From: Lachancea mirantina
Taxonomy: Eukaryota; Ascomycota; Saccharomycetes; Saccharomycetales; Saccharomycetaceae
DNA: 64,000 nucleotides
NCBI GenBank assembly: GCA_900074745.1
Contig: LT598467.1
Location: 930,001-994,000, forward strand
Direction of reading: 5' to 3'
Part shown: one piece after another, positions 1-9,866 of the stretch
Layout of the letters: each line of letters starts with the position of its first letter
Numbering within the stretch: position 1 is the first letter of the stretch
Program-made: the position numbers and the translations under genes
Notes under the pieces: generated by a model
What the model saw: the letters and a program-made list of their open reading frames with translations, nothing else
Told to the model about the DNA's origin: nothing
Database searches by the model: none

Positions 1-1
1 T

Positions 2-349
2 AACATTTTGGAACACCTAAAACACATGCCAACCTCGCTGATCGCGTTGGTCATGAGTGCCAATTCGGGAGAAACTCCAGTGGTCCCGCACGCACAACAA
101 CAGGACGTGATCATGACCTTATCCAACTCTATGAATGATGTGGTCCAGATTACAAGTCTCATCAACGTGCTGCAACCGTTGAAAATGTTGGAACGGGTTT
201 CTCCTACAGAAAAGCAGTATTCGCAATCCATCATGAAGCTCAAAATGGCACCGCTGGAACTCGTCAAATCGCCCTTGGATAAAACCTTACACAATTTTGT
301 CGATCTTGCTTGGAAATTACTCGACGACGACGAATTAGGCTGGGCCTAA
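2..349 (+). CDS. C-terminal fragment, probable RGT1-like zinc-cluster regulator
   Basis: An open frame enters from before the window and ends at a TAA at 347-349, leaving about 115 C-terminal residues and no start. The fragment is soluble, mostly helical in character, and ends in an acidic segment closing with ELGWA. It has no diagnostic motif, so the identity rests on position. It lies directly upstream of UGP1 on the same strand, where the chromosome XI order has RGT1 (glucose-responsive repressor of hexose transporter genes) in the same orientation. The DNA-binding zinc cluster of such a protein would be N-terminal and outside the window. Coding status is fairly secure; the name is an inference from synteny only. 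Confidence 0.5.
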   Translation, partial: NILEHLKHMPTSLIALVMSANSGETPVVPHAQQQDVIMTLSNSMNDVVQITSLINVLQPLKMLERVSPTEKQYSQSIMKLKMAPLELVKSPLDKTLHNFVDLAWKLLDDDELGWA

Positions 350-718
350 AGGGTGAACTTCATCTCCAGACCAAGAGCCAGCAACTGGCTACTGGCAAGC
401 GTCCAGCTCGACCGGCATGAGCACGGTCCTGGGCAACGCTGGCTTACCTGGCCATTACCGAAATGGCCTATTCCTTTCGGGATTAAATTTCCACGTGATC
501 TCCACGTGACACAACCCAATTTTGATCCGTGATCGCGTCGCAAATTTTTTTTAGAACATTAAGATTCAAGAATCTCCCTTTGTGTTTCAGTGAGATTCTT
601 GTTAAGGAGCCATCACCCTTGTGTTAGTTCCTTTCAGGAGTCCATCGCTTTTAAAAGCCACAAGTTAACTTCTGGGATCACCAATTCCGTCAGAAAGTCC
701 GAGCCAAGAACCCATAAG
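350..718. other. Intergenic region upstream of UGP1
   Basis: This 369-base stretch separates the upstream stop codon from the UGP1 ATG. It holds two CACGTG boxes and a T-rich run near 546. The UGP1 frame stays open back to about 590 but contains no ATG before 719, so I treat that part as leader. I see no additional gene. Confidence 0.6.
492..508. promoter_or_regulatory. Paired CACGTG boxes upstream of UGP1
   Basis: Two CACGTG hexamers lie at 492-497 and 503-508, 11 bases apart and about 220 bases before the UGP1 ATG. Bases TGA or TGAC follow each core. This is the palindromic core recognised by yeast bHLH proteins such as Cbf1 and Pho4. The spacing places both on nearly the same helix face. 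The sites are seen; their use is inferred. Confidence 0.5.
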
Positions 719-2215
719 ATGTTCGCCAAGAAACACACCAAGACACACTCGACATACGCGTTCGAAAGCAACACGAGCAACGTTGCTGCGTCTCAGATGC
801 GCAATGCGCTGAACAAGCTTTCGGATTCTGTCGAGGATGCAGAAAAGCGTGCGAAACTTGAAAACGAGCTGGACTCCTTTTTCACGCTTTTCAGACGGTA
901 CTTGGTTGAAAAGGCGTCTGGAACTACCCTTGACTGGGACAAGATCCGGTCTCCAAACCCAGATGAAGTGGTTGATTACTCTACGATCCAGCAACAACCG
1001 GCGAATGTCGCGAACTTGGCGAAATTGGCCGTGTTGAAATTGAATGGTGGGCTGGGGACCTCCATGGGGTGTGTAGGACCCAAATCTGTCATTGAAGTTC
1101 GGGATGGAAACACGTTTTTGGACTTGTCGGTACGTCAGATCGAATTTCTGAACAGACAATACGACAGCGACGTTCCACTGTTGCTGATGAACTCGTTTAA
1201 CACGGACTCGGACACAGAGCACCTGATCAAGAAGTACACTGCGAACCGTATTCGCATCAGATCCTTCAACCAGTCGCGGTACCCTCGTGTTTTCAAGGAC
1301 TCAATGTTGCCCGTTCCTTCCGATTATGAGGACGATTTGGACGCTTGGTACCCTCCCGGCCACGGTGACTTGTTCGAGGCGTTGCATGCTTCGGGAGAAC
1401 TGGATGCTCTATTGGCGAGTGGCAGAGAAATCGTGTTTGTGTCGAACGGTGACAATTTGGGTGCCACCGTGGATCTCAAGATTTTGAACCACATGATCGA
1501 AACCGGTGCCGAATATATCATGGAACTTACCGACAAGACCAGAGCAGACGTGAAAGGTGGCACTTTGATCTCTTACGATGGTCAAGTGCGTCTTTTGGAA
1601 GTGGCCCAAGTGCCTAAGGAACACGTGGACGAGTTCAAGAATATCCGGAAGTTCAAAAACTTCAACACCAACAACTTGTGGATCAACTTGAGAGCCGTTA
1701 AAAGACTTGTAGAATCGAGCTCCTTACAAATGGAAATCATCCCAAACCAAAAGACAATTGTCAGAGGCGGTCACGACATAAACGTGCTGCAATTGGAAAC
1801 CGCATGCGGTGCCGCTATAAGACACTTTAAAGGTGCGCATGGCGTGGTAGTCCCCAGATCGCGTTTCTTGCCTGTCAAGACTTGCTCCGACTTGTTGCTA
1901 GTCAAATCCGATTTGTTTTGTTTGGAGCACGGCGCTTTGAAACTCGACCCATCCAGATTTGGTCCCAACCCTTTGATCAAGTTGGGTTCTCATTTCAAGA
2001 AAGTTTCGGGTTTCAATTTGCGTATCCCACATATCCCGAAAATCGTTGAACTCGATCATTTGACCATCACGGGGAATGTATTTTTGGGTAAAGGTGTTAC
2101 TCTTAAGGGTACTGTTATCATTGTTTGTTCCGATGGTCAAAAAATCGATATTCCTAATGGCTCTGTTTTAGAAAACGTTGTTGTCACTGGTAATTTACAA
2201 ATCTTGGAGCACTAA
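719..2215 (+). CDS. UGP1: UTP-glucose-1-phosphate uridylyltransferase
   Basis: The 498-residue protein makes UDP-glucose from UTP and glucose-1-phosphate, feeding glycogen, trehalose, cell-wall glucan and N-glycan synthesis in the cytosol. The nucleotide-binding motif [10 protein letters not shown] lies at about residues 108-117. The C-terminus is the left-handed beta-helix typical of the family ([15 protein letters not shown] region) and ends QILEH. Length and sequence match the S. cerevisiae enzyme (499 aa) almost throughout. Ser11 within [12 protein letters not shown] is the residue phosphorylated by PAS kinase in S. cerevisiae and is conserved. The ATG at 719 was chosen because homology begins there; the open frame upstream lacks an ATG. 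TUL1 follows on the same strand. Confidence 0.97.
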   Translation: MFAKKHTKTHSTYAFESNTSNVAASQMRNALNKLSDSVEDAEKRAKLENELDSFFTLFRRYLVEKASGTTLDWDKIRSPNPDEVVDYSTIQQQPANVANLAKLAVLKLNGGLGTSMGCVGPKSVIEVRDGNTFLDLSVRQIEFLNRQYDSDVPLLLMNSFNTDSDTEHLIKKYTANRIRIRSFNQSRYPRVFKDSMLPVPSDYEDDLDAWYPPGHGDLFEALHASGELDALLASGREIVFVSNGDNLGATVDLKILNHMIETGAEYIMELTDKTRADVKGGTLISYDGQVRLLEVAQVPKEHVDEFKNIRKFKNFNTNNLWINLRAVKRLVESSSLQMEIIPNQKTIVRGGHDINVLQLETACGAAIRHFKGAHGVVVPRSRFLPVKTCSDLLLVKSDLFCLEHGALKLDPSRFGPNPLIKLGSHFKKVSGFNLRIPHIPKIVELDHLTITGNVFLGKGVTLKGTVIIVCSDGQKIDIPNGSVLENVVVTGNLQILEH

Positions 2216-2551
2216 GGGTCTTCTGGAGCAAATCAAACGCTCGAAGCACAATGATTGAATGTCAATAGCTCGCGAGGGGGGAGTCCCTTTCCAGCGAAAT
2301 GCCAAATTGCTTGCTGCGTATATAAGTAAACCTAACTTTAACGAAGACAATTTAGATCTCATCGTCTCAGCTACAAGGATTTAGCCCTGTGAGTCTTCAA
2401 ATAATTTCTCGGCTTGTCACGTCTTTAAGTTATCATTGATGATAGATCGTCTTGAACTATTTCACCTTTTACCATATAACCCTAACCATCACCAACTTGG
2501 AAAACCTAACATTGAACACATCCATCGAAACTATCGTAGCCCTAAAACCCA
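2216..2551. other. UGP1-TUL1 intergenic region with TATA-like box
   Basis: This 336-base spacer contains the UGP1 terminator and the TUL1 promoter. A TATATAAG element sits at 2319-2326, about 225 bases before the TUL1 ATG, which is far for a yeast TATA box but within range. No other gene is visible. Confidence 0.45.
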
Positions 2552-4828
2552 ATGGAAATTGACGTTAGCACCATCATACTTGCTATCGTGTTCTTTTTCC
2601 TGTTTTTCTCTTCACCAAGTGGCGACGGAGTTACATCGCAATACGAGTTTAATCAACTTCAGACCTTGAAGGATCAATGGCAAAGCGAATACGACGAGTT
2701 CCAGAATATAACTATTGGCACAAACTTCCGGAACATAACCGGATGGAAACTTAGCTATCAAGACGTGGAATCGAATCCTGAAATCAATGCCACGTATCCC
2801 ATCGAAAACAAGGACTATACGCACTGGTCTAATACGCAAGATTATACGGTTTTACCGAAAGATATTTTGAAGCGTATATCGTCGAAGATTTGGGTCGACG
2901 GTAAGAATGTTTTTCCTCCTAATATTACGAGTACGCTTCATGGTGCCATTTCTTTGACGTCTAATGACAAATACGAACATCTACCTATGCCTGTGGCTAA
3001 TTTCTACGAACCGCCAGACGACTTTTCGCAGAGCAGACCAAAGCCTGGGGAACGGTATCTGGAAGATTGGCCGCATTACGGCCAAACTCACAATGTAACT
3101 TTTAAGCATGGAGAGGTCGTGGTTCAAATATCGCATGCGGACGCAGTTTCATCCCGGTTTGACGGTAGAAATCAAGAGTTCTTCAATACTCAAAGCGACA
3201 AATGGCGCATGCTTCACATGCAAATCGATTTCACAGACTCCTCAGAAAAGGAGAAACACACTATGAGCTCTAAAGCCGTTTACGATGTCGAAAAAGGTCG
3301 CATAGTTGCCATGTCACAGAGTGCAAAATTCCACTCGCTTTTTGGCTATCCGCATTACATGAGTTTGCTGGAAGACGATGACAAGAGTTACGATCAAGTT
3401 AAGAGACTTATGAACGAATATTGGAACGCGTCCAACTACGTTGATACGTTGAGCATGAGGCAACTGCAGGAGGAGTACGATGTGGCAAATTATAAATGCG
3501 AATTTATGGCATTCCTGCAATTGGAACCTTGGGACAAATTTACTCGCGACCAGATCAAGGTGATTGACCAAGAGCTCATGTGGCCCACCGGACGATTAAC
3601 AAATCTCTCCCAACTACCACCTGTGAACCTAGCGTCTGGTTTGCTTTATTCGCCTGACTGTGGACTGAGCTTAGAATTCAACAATGTCAAGGGACCTCGT
3701 TACGAACTGCAGGTCAGACAAATACGGAAGCATTTGCTAGTGGGCATTGCACTATTTGCTGGCCAGATTTATTTACTGCTTTCCCAAATGCATCATACCA
3801 ACACACCTTCGGCCGTCAATAAAATGTCGTTTTGGTGCTTCTACATGATGAACCTTGTGGACGGGTCGCTGGCTCTCATATACCTTGTTGCATCTAGCGC
3901 TCTCATGGAGCTGTATCTGCCATTGATTATGAGTGCTTTTGCGTGTCTAATTTTGGCAATGATATTTGAAACAAGGTATCTGGTGTCGATATACGCGTCT
4001 CAAGTCAACGAACGCAACGTCGGAATTTTGACCCTAATTCGCGGGAACAGAAACACCGAAGAAATAACCGTGCCGACAACGATACCTGACGAGGCTGCGA
4101 TCAGCAGTAGCATATATGGCAGGTTCTTCTTCACTTTGATGGCGTCCACTTTCCTAATTTTAAGCGCTTTGACCTGGCCAAGGAACGTGCGCACGATGTT
4201 CGAGTACACATGTGTCATCCTCTTGAATTCGTACTGGCTTCCTCAAATAATTCGAAATGCCATTAAAGGCGGTGAGCCTAGAAGACAAAGAAATAGACAT
4301 ACTGAGACAAACCAGACAAACCAGGCAAACCCCACCCCTCAAGCACAAACCTCTATGCCCTTGTTGTGGAGGTTCGTGCTAGGAACTTCTTTCATAAGAA
4401 TAACGCCTGTTCTCTACGTTTTTACGTACTCGTCCAACGTTTTCCGGCATCACACAGATGTCAGGTTCGTGGTCATCCTCTTCCTATGGGTTCTATTTCA
4501 GATCGCGGTACTTTATTCCCAGGACATCCTCGGTGCCCGTTGGTTTTTGCCCAAATCTACAATTCCTGAGGGCTATTCCTATCACAAGGGCATGGTTTCA
4601 CAAGATCTTCTTGAACATGGCTGTACTGAGGACTACACAGTCGAATGCGCTATTTGCATGAATAACCTCCCCGTCTACGTTGATGATATTCCAGAGACTC
4701 ACAATGTCGATACTGCCACTTATATGGTGACGCCGTGCGATCATGTTTTCCACACAAGATGCCTGGAAAGCTGGATGAACTACAAATTACAATGCCCCGT
4801 CTGCCGAGCACCACTACCTCCGCTATGA
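2552..4828 (+). CDS. TUL1: Golgi/endosomal RING-H2 ubiquitin ligase Tul1
   Basis: At 758 residues the protein has exactly the length I recall for S. cerevisiae Tul1, the transmembrane E3 of the Dsc complex that ubiquitinates misfolded or wrongly localised membrane proteins in Golgi, endosomes and vacuole. A hydrophobic signal-anchor (about residues 8-22) is followed by a lumenal region of about 360 residues with several N-glycosylation sequons. A block of some seven membrane segments follows (about 395-660). The RING-H2 domain lies at the extreme C-terminus, with CAIC near residue 698, the CDHVFHTRCLESW core, and CPVCRAPLPPL ending the protein. All metal ligands appear present. The ATG at 2552 coincides with the conserved MEID start. 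Bsd2, another adaptor in membrane-protein ubiquitination, lies at 53.5 kb. Confidence 0.97.
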   Translation: MEIDVSTIILAIVFFFLFFSSPSGDGVTSQYEFNQLQTLKDQWQSEYDEFQNITIGTNFRNITGWKLSYQDVESNPEINATYPIENKDYTHWSNTQDYTVLPKDILKRISSKIWVDGKNVFPPNITSTLHGAISLTSNDKYEHLPMPVANFYEPPDDFSQSRPKPGERYLEDWPHYGQTHNVTFKHGEVVVQISHADAVSSRFDGRNQEFFNTQSDKWRMLHMQIDFTDSSEKEKHTMSSKAVYDVEKGRIVAMSQSAKFHSLFGYPHYMSLLEDDDKSYDQVKRLMNEYWNASNYVDTLSMRQLQEEYDVANYKCEFMAFLQLEPWDKFTRDQIKVIDQELMWPTGRLTNLSQLPPVNLASGLLYSPDCGLSLEFNNVKGPRYELQVRQIRKHLLVGIALFAGQIYLLLSQMHHTNTPSAVNKMSFWCFYMMNLVDGSLALIYLVASSALMELYLPLIMSAFACLILAMIFETRYLVSIYASQVNERNVGILTLIRGNRNTEEITVPTTIPDEAAISSSIYGRFFFTLMASTFLILSALTWPRNVRTMFEYTCVILLNSYWLPQIIRNAIKGGEPRRQRNRHTETNQTNQANPTPQAQTSMPLLWRFVLGTSFIRITPVLYVFTYSSNVFRHHTDVRFVVILFLWVLFQIAVLYSQDILGARWFLPKSTIPEGYSYHKGMVSQDLLEHGCTEDYTVECAICMNNLPVYVDDIPETHNVDTATYMVTPCDHVFHTRCLESWMNYKLQCPVCRAPLPPL

Positions 4829-4875
4829 GCTAGAGAATCGAGTTGATGTGATCGGGATCGATCTTGTACTGACTT

Positions 4876-4881
4876 CACGTG
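4876..4881. promoter_or_regulatory. CACGTG box upstream of the HAD phosphatase gene
   Basis: A TCACGTGAC sequence with its CACGTG core at 4876-4881 lies between TUL1 and the next ATG, about 90 bases upstream of that start. It matches the Cbf1 consensus. Function is not shown by sequence alone. Confidence 0.4.
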
Positions 4882-4969
4882 ACCCTTTTCATCGTACCAA
4901 AAATGGTCTTATTTGGAATATAGGAAGACTTGGACTTACTGGTGATCCTGAATGGATACTAAAGGTAAA

Positions 4970-5748
4970 ATGGAATTCTCGAAAAAGTATGAATGGCTTT
5001 GTAGGCTTTAATTGGGAATTCTTAGATGTTGCACGGTTGCTAACTTTAGCTCAGCATTAAAGCATGTCTTTTCGACATGGATGGTTTATTGATTAACACC
5101 GAAGACCTCTATACGGTTGTGACTAATGAGATTTTGGCAGAACACGGAAAAGGCCCGTTAAAATGGGACGTCAAGATTCAATTACAGGGACTTCCAGGAC
5201 CTGAAGCTACCAAAAAAGTTTTGGATCATTTTGAGCTACCTTTGACCTCTGAACAATTCAATGAATTACAAGTCGCGAAGCAGTTGTCAAAGTGGCCAAC
5301 TTGTTCATTTCTGCCGGGCGCTCTTGATTTGATCAAGGACCTTAAGGCAAGGAACATTCCAATTGCTCTTTGTACTTCATCTGCTGAACACAAGTATGAG
5401 GGGAAGACCAGCCATTTGAGACACGGATTCGATCTATTTGATGTCACTATAATGGGCGACGATCCTCGTATTCAACCTGGGAAGGGAAAACCGCATCCAG
5501 ATATCTACCTCTTGGGTTTGAACGAATTGAATCGAAAATTCAAAACCGATATAAAACCCGAGGAATGTCTTGTTTTCGAGGACGGAGTTCCTGGTGTCAA
5601 AGCTGCCAAAAGTGCAGGTGCTTTTGTTGTGTGGGTGCCTCATCCTGAAGCCTACGAAGTGTTGGGGGATACAGATGCCATTTTGGAGGGCAAAGGTATT
5701 CTTCTGCCCTCATTGATGCATTTCGACCTGGCAAGGTTTGGGTTTTAA
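4970..5748 (+). CDS. HAD-superfamily sugar-phosphatase-like hydrolase (YKL033W-A homologue), two exons
   Basis: I predict exons 4970-4986 and 5055-5748, giving 236 residues that start MEFSKNIKACLFDMDG. The HAD motif I is FDMDG, and its first Asp is the nucleophile. The ATG at 5077 lies after that Asp, and the frame reaches a stop at 5047 with no other ATG, so an unspliced reading gives a protein without its nucleophile. Splicing GTATGA at 4987 to the AG at 5053-5054 restores frame. The 236-residue length equals what I recall for YKL033W-A. Other motifs are present: LCTSS (motif II), a conserved Lys in GKGKPHPD, and VFEDGVPG (motif IV). The substrate is unknown; relatives dephosphorylate small sugar phosphates or pseudouridine 5'-phosphate. 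It lies between TUL1 and PRS3. Confidence 0.88.
4987..5054 (+). other. Predicted intron in the HAD phosphatase gene
   Basis: The 68-base intron has donor GTATGA, branch point TGCTAAC at 5038-5044 and acceptor CAG ending at 5054. The branch A lies only about 11 bases from the acceptor. It splits an Asn codon (AA|C). The donor differs from GTATGT at its last base. Confidence 0.8.
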
Positions 5749-5825
5749 AAAGGCTCGACCTCAAAGGTCTTACAAAGGTGTTCCCATACTCTACTCCTGA
5801 GCTTTAAATAGATTAGACTGTCGCG

Positions 5826-6788
5826 CTACAACGGATAATTCTTGAATAGATACGAAATGCTCTCACCATTGTGCAAACGACGAATACTCTCCGCAAGTAC
5901 AGCACTAACATCAATGACATCCAACTTGGGACATAGTTTCATTTTCTCTTCGAATGGTACAGTGTTTGTGCAAACTACTCGATCCAATTTGGAGTTGTTT
6001 ATGTTTTCAATAGCTTTGCCTGAGAGAACACCGTGTGTGACTATGGCAATGACAGATTTAGCGCGATGATCTAGTAAAACTTCTGCGGCTTTAGCCAACG
6101 TACCACAGGTGTCAGCCATGTCATCGACGATTATGCAGACCTTATCCGTAACATCACCCACAAGAACCATTCTGGAGACTTCGTTCGCACGAGCTCTTTC
6201 TTTGTGAATCAAAGCGAAGTTGAGATCGAGTCTGTCGGCTAACGCAGCAGCTCTTTTGGCTCCACCGGCATCTGGAGAAATGATGATAGACTCTTTGTAA
6301 TTCACATGTTCGCGAATGTAGCGCACAACGCTGGGCTCCGCGTATAGGTTGTCGACGGGCACATCGAAAAAACCTTGGATTTGAGAAGCATGCAGATCCA
6401 TGGTAACAACGTGATCGCACCCGGCCGTTGTTAGCATATCTGCCATGAGTTTTGCCGTTATAGGGGCACGGCTTTTATCCTTCCGATCTTGTCTAGCGTA
6501 AGGGAAATTGGGAATGACAGCCGTTATTCTGCGCGCCGATGCGGTTTTTGAAGCATTGATCATGACAAGAAGCTCCAAAACCCGATCGTTTACAACACCG
6601 GATCCAATTTGCATGATAATGAAAATGTCTTGATCACGGACAGACTCTCCTATAGAGAACGATACTTCACCAGAGGGATCCCTTTTCAATTTTATGTCCG
6701 TCAAATCTATGCCTAATCTCTTAGAAACCAATTCAGCAAGCCCACGATGCACATCGGGTGCCAAAAGTTTAATTGAATTCGTAGCCAT
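5826..6788 (-). CDS. PRS3: Ribose-phosphate pyrophosphokinase subunit Prs3
   Basis: The enzyme makes PRPP from ribose-5-phosphate and ATP for nucleotide, histidine and tryptophan synthesis. The 320-residue product equals S. cerevisiae Prs3 in length and lacks the large insertion found in Prs1 and Prs5. It shows the PRPP-binding loop [12 protein letters not shown], the [20 protein letters not shown] loop and the divalent-cation region [21 protein letters not shown]. It ends SYLFKNYPL. The ATG at 6788 gives [16 protein letters not shown], where homology begins; the 8 codons open upstream of it contain no ATG. ETP1 follows upstream on the same strand, matching the chromosome VIII order PRS3-ETP1. 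It converges with the HAD gene, with 77 bases between stop codons. Confidence 0.96.
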   Translation of the reverse strand: MATNSIKLLAPDVHRGLAELVSKRLGIDLTDIKLKRDPSGEVSFSIGESVRDQDIFIIMQIGSGVVNDRVLELLVMINASKTASARRITAVIPNFPYARQDRKDKSRAPITAKLMADMLTTAGCDHVVTMDLHASQIQGFFDVPVDNLYAEPSVVRYIREHVNYKESIIISPDAGGAKRAAALADRLDLNFALIHKERARANEVSRMVLVGDVTDKVCIIVDDMADTCGTLAKAAEVLLDHRAKSVIAIVTHGVLSGKAIENINNSKLDRVVCTNTVPFEEKMKLCPKLDVIDVSAVLAESIRRLHNGESISYLFKNYPL

Positions 6789-7245
6789 TTTTATTTTATC
6801 GATATCGAACAAAAAATTACGCTAGAAACCCGAGTTAATTCCAGCCAAAAGATTTTAGTCTTTGAAATTACTCAGTCCTTGTTAAACCCTCAACACAAAG
6901 CTTGGATCATCTAAGTGTCAAAACCTACTTCCTCTTGGAATTAATCGCTTCTATGACCTTCACAAGGTCTATAGAAATGCGATGAGATTAAACTGCTTTG
7001 TCAAAAAAAAAAAAAAATTTTACAAAAATCGGAATTACTTGCTCAGACGGAAAAATTATTTTTCCGTCGGAGTAATTATTATCCATAGTGACATTTTATT
7101 AATGTCTCATTTCTCACCACCGCTCATGATGCGGTGTTCCAACCAATTGTTGGCCCTCCCTTCTGGTAAACTAGTTGCGAAAGATTTGAATCAAGCAGAG
7201 CGCCGAGCGTTTATCAATTTGTGTTCCTTGATGAAATACTTGCAA
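6789..7245. other. PRS3 promoter and ETP1 terminator region
   Basis: This 457-base stretch lies between the PRS3 start and the ETP1 stop, both genes reading leftward. It contains an A run of about 14 bases near 7003 and AT-rich sequence to about 7100. An open frame on the forward strand here has no recognisable features, so I see no gene. Confidence 0.5.
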
Positions 7246-8871
7246 TCACTTCCTTTTCGACCCAGAACCTTTTTTCTTCTTGACCACCACTGTACCCTGT
7301 TTGACGTTTTCATCGGCATCCTTGAACTTATCCCGAGCCTCTAAATAAAACATTAGATCTGTTACCTGTTCCTGCAGGCTACTTTTCTCATTTAAAACTT
7401 CTTTGTACTGCTCTTCCAGTTTCGTCGATGATCTTTCAAAATGCTCGACATTTTTCTGTAAAGCACTTGACACCATCTGTTCTTCTTTCAGCTGTTGACG
7501 CAATAATTGGGTATTTCTGCGTTCATCCTCCAGTTTGGCGTACAGTTTCTGAAATTTACGTGAATGCTCATCGCTGGAAGCACTCGCCTTAAGTTCTAGT
7601 CCCATCACTTGTTGTCTAAGCGCCTCGATGGCGGCGGAGGCCTCTTCTTGTTTAAAAGTATTCGAAGTATTTTTCACTGCCATATCTAGCTTACTTTCGT
7701 AGTATTCCCGTTGAGATTCGAGCTGTGAGACCAGCACTTGGACATATTCTAAATGATATTCTTTGTTCCGTTTTGAAAAGCCATCTCGACTCGAAGAGCC
7801 GACTTCGACAAGTTTGCCATCAACTTCGTTTTGAACCAGTCTATGCACATAGTTATCACCCGCATAGTCCCATACGCGCTGCGTGGTAACATCCATGGCA
7901 AAACAATGGCCTGTAGCTTCAAAATGTTGGATTGCGTGCTTAGAGTTATAGCGACCACATCCAACATTGCCGCAAATAAGACAGATCCAGGAATTATCCT
8001 GAGCACCGCATACAATGCACGACGCGCCCTGGCGAGCAACGGACGAATTCGATACTCCAGATCCAGAAAAGCGACAAACCGGGCATCTTGTATCTTTCCA
8101 CTTATCTAGGCATTGACAATGAAATGTGTGTTGGCACGGAATCGTGACTAGCCCAGTGACTTCGGCGTCCATTCGTTCCAAGCATACGGGACAGCTTGGA
8201 AGCTCAACCGAGGTATGTGCCGATACGTTCGTGAACGGATCGTGTAAAAGATACGGGAAAGAGGAATCGCTATCGTTACCTATGGGAAAGAGATTTCGTC
8301 TAAAGACGACTTCCTTGATAAAGACAACATGACAAGTTTCAGGATCCAATGCATTAAACGCGCGACCATCGTATTGCTCCTTGAATTGCTTAGCCGTAAC
8401 CGCATTCCGAAACTTCATAAGTAGCATGAATTTGTACCCCATTTCTTTGAAACTGCGTATCACCCTAAAATGCGAAATTTTGGTCACAACCTGGTTTCCA
8501 AGGAATGAGTGTAGTAAGTCATGTGCGGACAAATACGTTGGAACAAATAAAATGCTTACCATTGTGTTATCACCTGGAATCCTCATTAACTCCTCCTCCT
8601 CGTTTGACGCTTCGCCAACCCTGAATAGGTGGATGGTCCCGTGTCCCACAAACTCTGAAACAATCACTTTCCCATTCTCTTCCATTTTCAAACCTCCGAC
8701 ACCAATTTTACCCTTTCTCCAGTCGTGACCTCTTGACAAGTTTTCGTCAGCCTCTGATTCCTCGCTGATTGATGATATACCCAACGAATGCCCACTTTTG
8801 TAAGATTCAAAAACTTCCTGCAACGAGTCCGGATTATCTATCTCAATGACTATTTGGTAGGGATTTGCCAT
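7246..8871 (-). CDS. ETP1: BRAP2-type RING/UBP zinc-finger ubiquitin ligase Etp1
   Basis: The 541-residue protein has the order typical of BRAP2/Etp1. An N-terminal BRAP2 RNA-recognition-like domain (about 65-190) precedes a RING-H2 finger at about 227-266 (CPVC, CQHTFHCQC, CPVC). A ZnF-UBP domain follows at about 285-345 (CIVC, CLICGNVGCGRYNSKHA, HFEATGHCFAMDV), and then a long coiled coil (about 370-510). A Lys-rich tail ends GSGSKRK. ZnF-UBP domains bind the free C-terminus of ubiquitin. S. cerevisiae Etp1 acts in adaptation to ethanol and turnover of Nth1 and other stress proteins. The ATG at 8871 starts MANPYQIVIEID. It is one of three RING proteins in the window. Confidence 0.96.
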   Translation of the reverse strand: MANPYQIVIEIDNPDSLQEVFESYKSGHSLGISSISEESEADENLSRGHDWRKGKIGVGGLKMEENGKVIVSEFVGHGTIHLFRVGEASNEEEELMRIPGDNTMVSILFVPTYLSAHDLLHSFLGNQVVTKISHFRVIRSFKEMGYKFMLLMKFRNAVTAKQFKEQYDGRAFNALDPETCHVVFIKEVVFRRNLFPIGNDSDSSFPYLLHDPFTNVSAHTSVELPSCPVCLERMDAEVTGLVTIPCQHTFHCQCLDKWKDTRCPVCRFSGSGVSNSSVARQGASCIVCGAQDNSWICLICGNVGCGRYNSKHAIQHFEATGHCFAMDVTTQRVWDYAGDNYVHRLVQNEVDGKLVEVGSSSRDGFSKRNKEYHLEYVQVLVSQLESQREYYESKLDMAVKNTSNTFKQEEASAAIEALRQQVMGLELKASASSDEHSRKFQKLYAKLEDERRNTQLLRQQLKEEQMVSSALQKNVEHFERSSTKLEEQYKEVLNEKSSLQEQVTDLMFYLEARDKFKDADENVKQGTVVVKKKKGSGSKRK

Positions 8872-9866
8872 TGGATCTTGAATCTTCCATGTTTCGTTAC
8901 AAGCTCAAAGTTTATGAACCTCGTCCTGTCGCCTGTCGCTGAGCATCGAAATCCAATAGTCGATGATCAACCCATACGGACAAACCGCCAAGAACTTAAC
9001 ATGTATACGATTTTCACCTTCGGTGGCTATTCAATCCGTTTTGAATAGCTAAATCGCTCGGGGTTTTTTTGCCGTTGCTTTAAGTGCTTTAACTTTCCGC
9101 GATGACCGAATTAATGTAAACTGAGACATCTTTACCACAAACCAAGTGAGAGGCAGAAATTTTGGAACAGAAGACTTTGATGAAGGAGTCCACACCGTCG
9201 ATGCTTGATCGACCTCATGATACTGTTAGGAGTCATTAAGCCTTTTACTTAAGTCACCTCTTTGCCCTGGTTAACTTCCACTTCAAGAAGGTCGACACGT
9301 TAAATCTATTGAAAACGGGAGTTCGTAACTCTACTGAGGAAGTTTTGTAGCCCAATTTTCTGAATCTATTTACTGATTCAGGGATACCATACGCATATAG
9401 TAAGAATTAACAGCTATTCGCTTACCTAGGTCTCTCTGTATCAATTTCTTTCCCACTTGGAGCACGGAAATCTTGACCTCACTACTTAAAGTACCCCATC
9501 CTCGATCTCCCTGGCAATTATTCATGTGCGCATGTTCGGAGGAAAATTGATGTGCCGAAGGCAAGCCTCAAGGTTGACACTCGCAGCTAGTTTTCAAAAC
9601 TTTAACGCGTATCTCGAACATTTCTGTTAAAGCTCGGTCGACTCACATCCTTTGAACGCAGCAGAACGCTCATAATGAAGCCAAAAATGTCAATTAAGAA
9701 AGAGCCCGCATCTCTATCGGCACAAATGCCAGTGCTTCTGTATTGTTTGTCTTGTATATTTTTCAGTAACGATCTTGTCACTTTCCTAAATTTAACATGT
9801 CATCATCAAATTCGACATCTCATCGATCAAGTTCAATCTATCAAAGAAGTTATTTGAACCCCTTTA
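8872..9866. other. Divergent ETP1-TTI1 intergenic region
   Basis: About 1 kb lies between two divergently transcribed starts. It holds AT-rich promoter-like sequence and an ATG-initiated 60-codon frame at 9675-9857 that stops 9 bases before the TTI1 ATG. That frame has no recognisable domain; it could act as an upstream ORF if transcription starts early enough. I see no RNA gene here. Confidence 0.5.

Noticed and set aside
590-718. 43-codon N-terminal extension of UGP1
   Set aside because: It has no ATG and UGP1 homology starts exactly at the ATG at 719; conserved Ser11 spacing supports that start.
9675-9857. 60-codon ORF before TTI1
   Set aside because: No family resemblance and Cys/Leu-rich composition typical of chance frames; kept only as a possible uORF.
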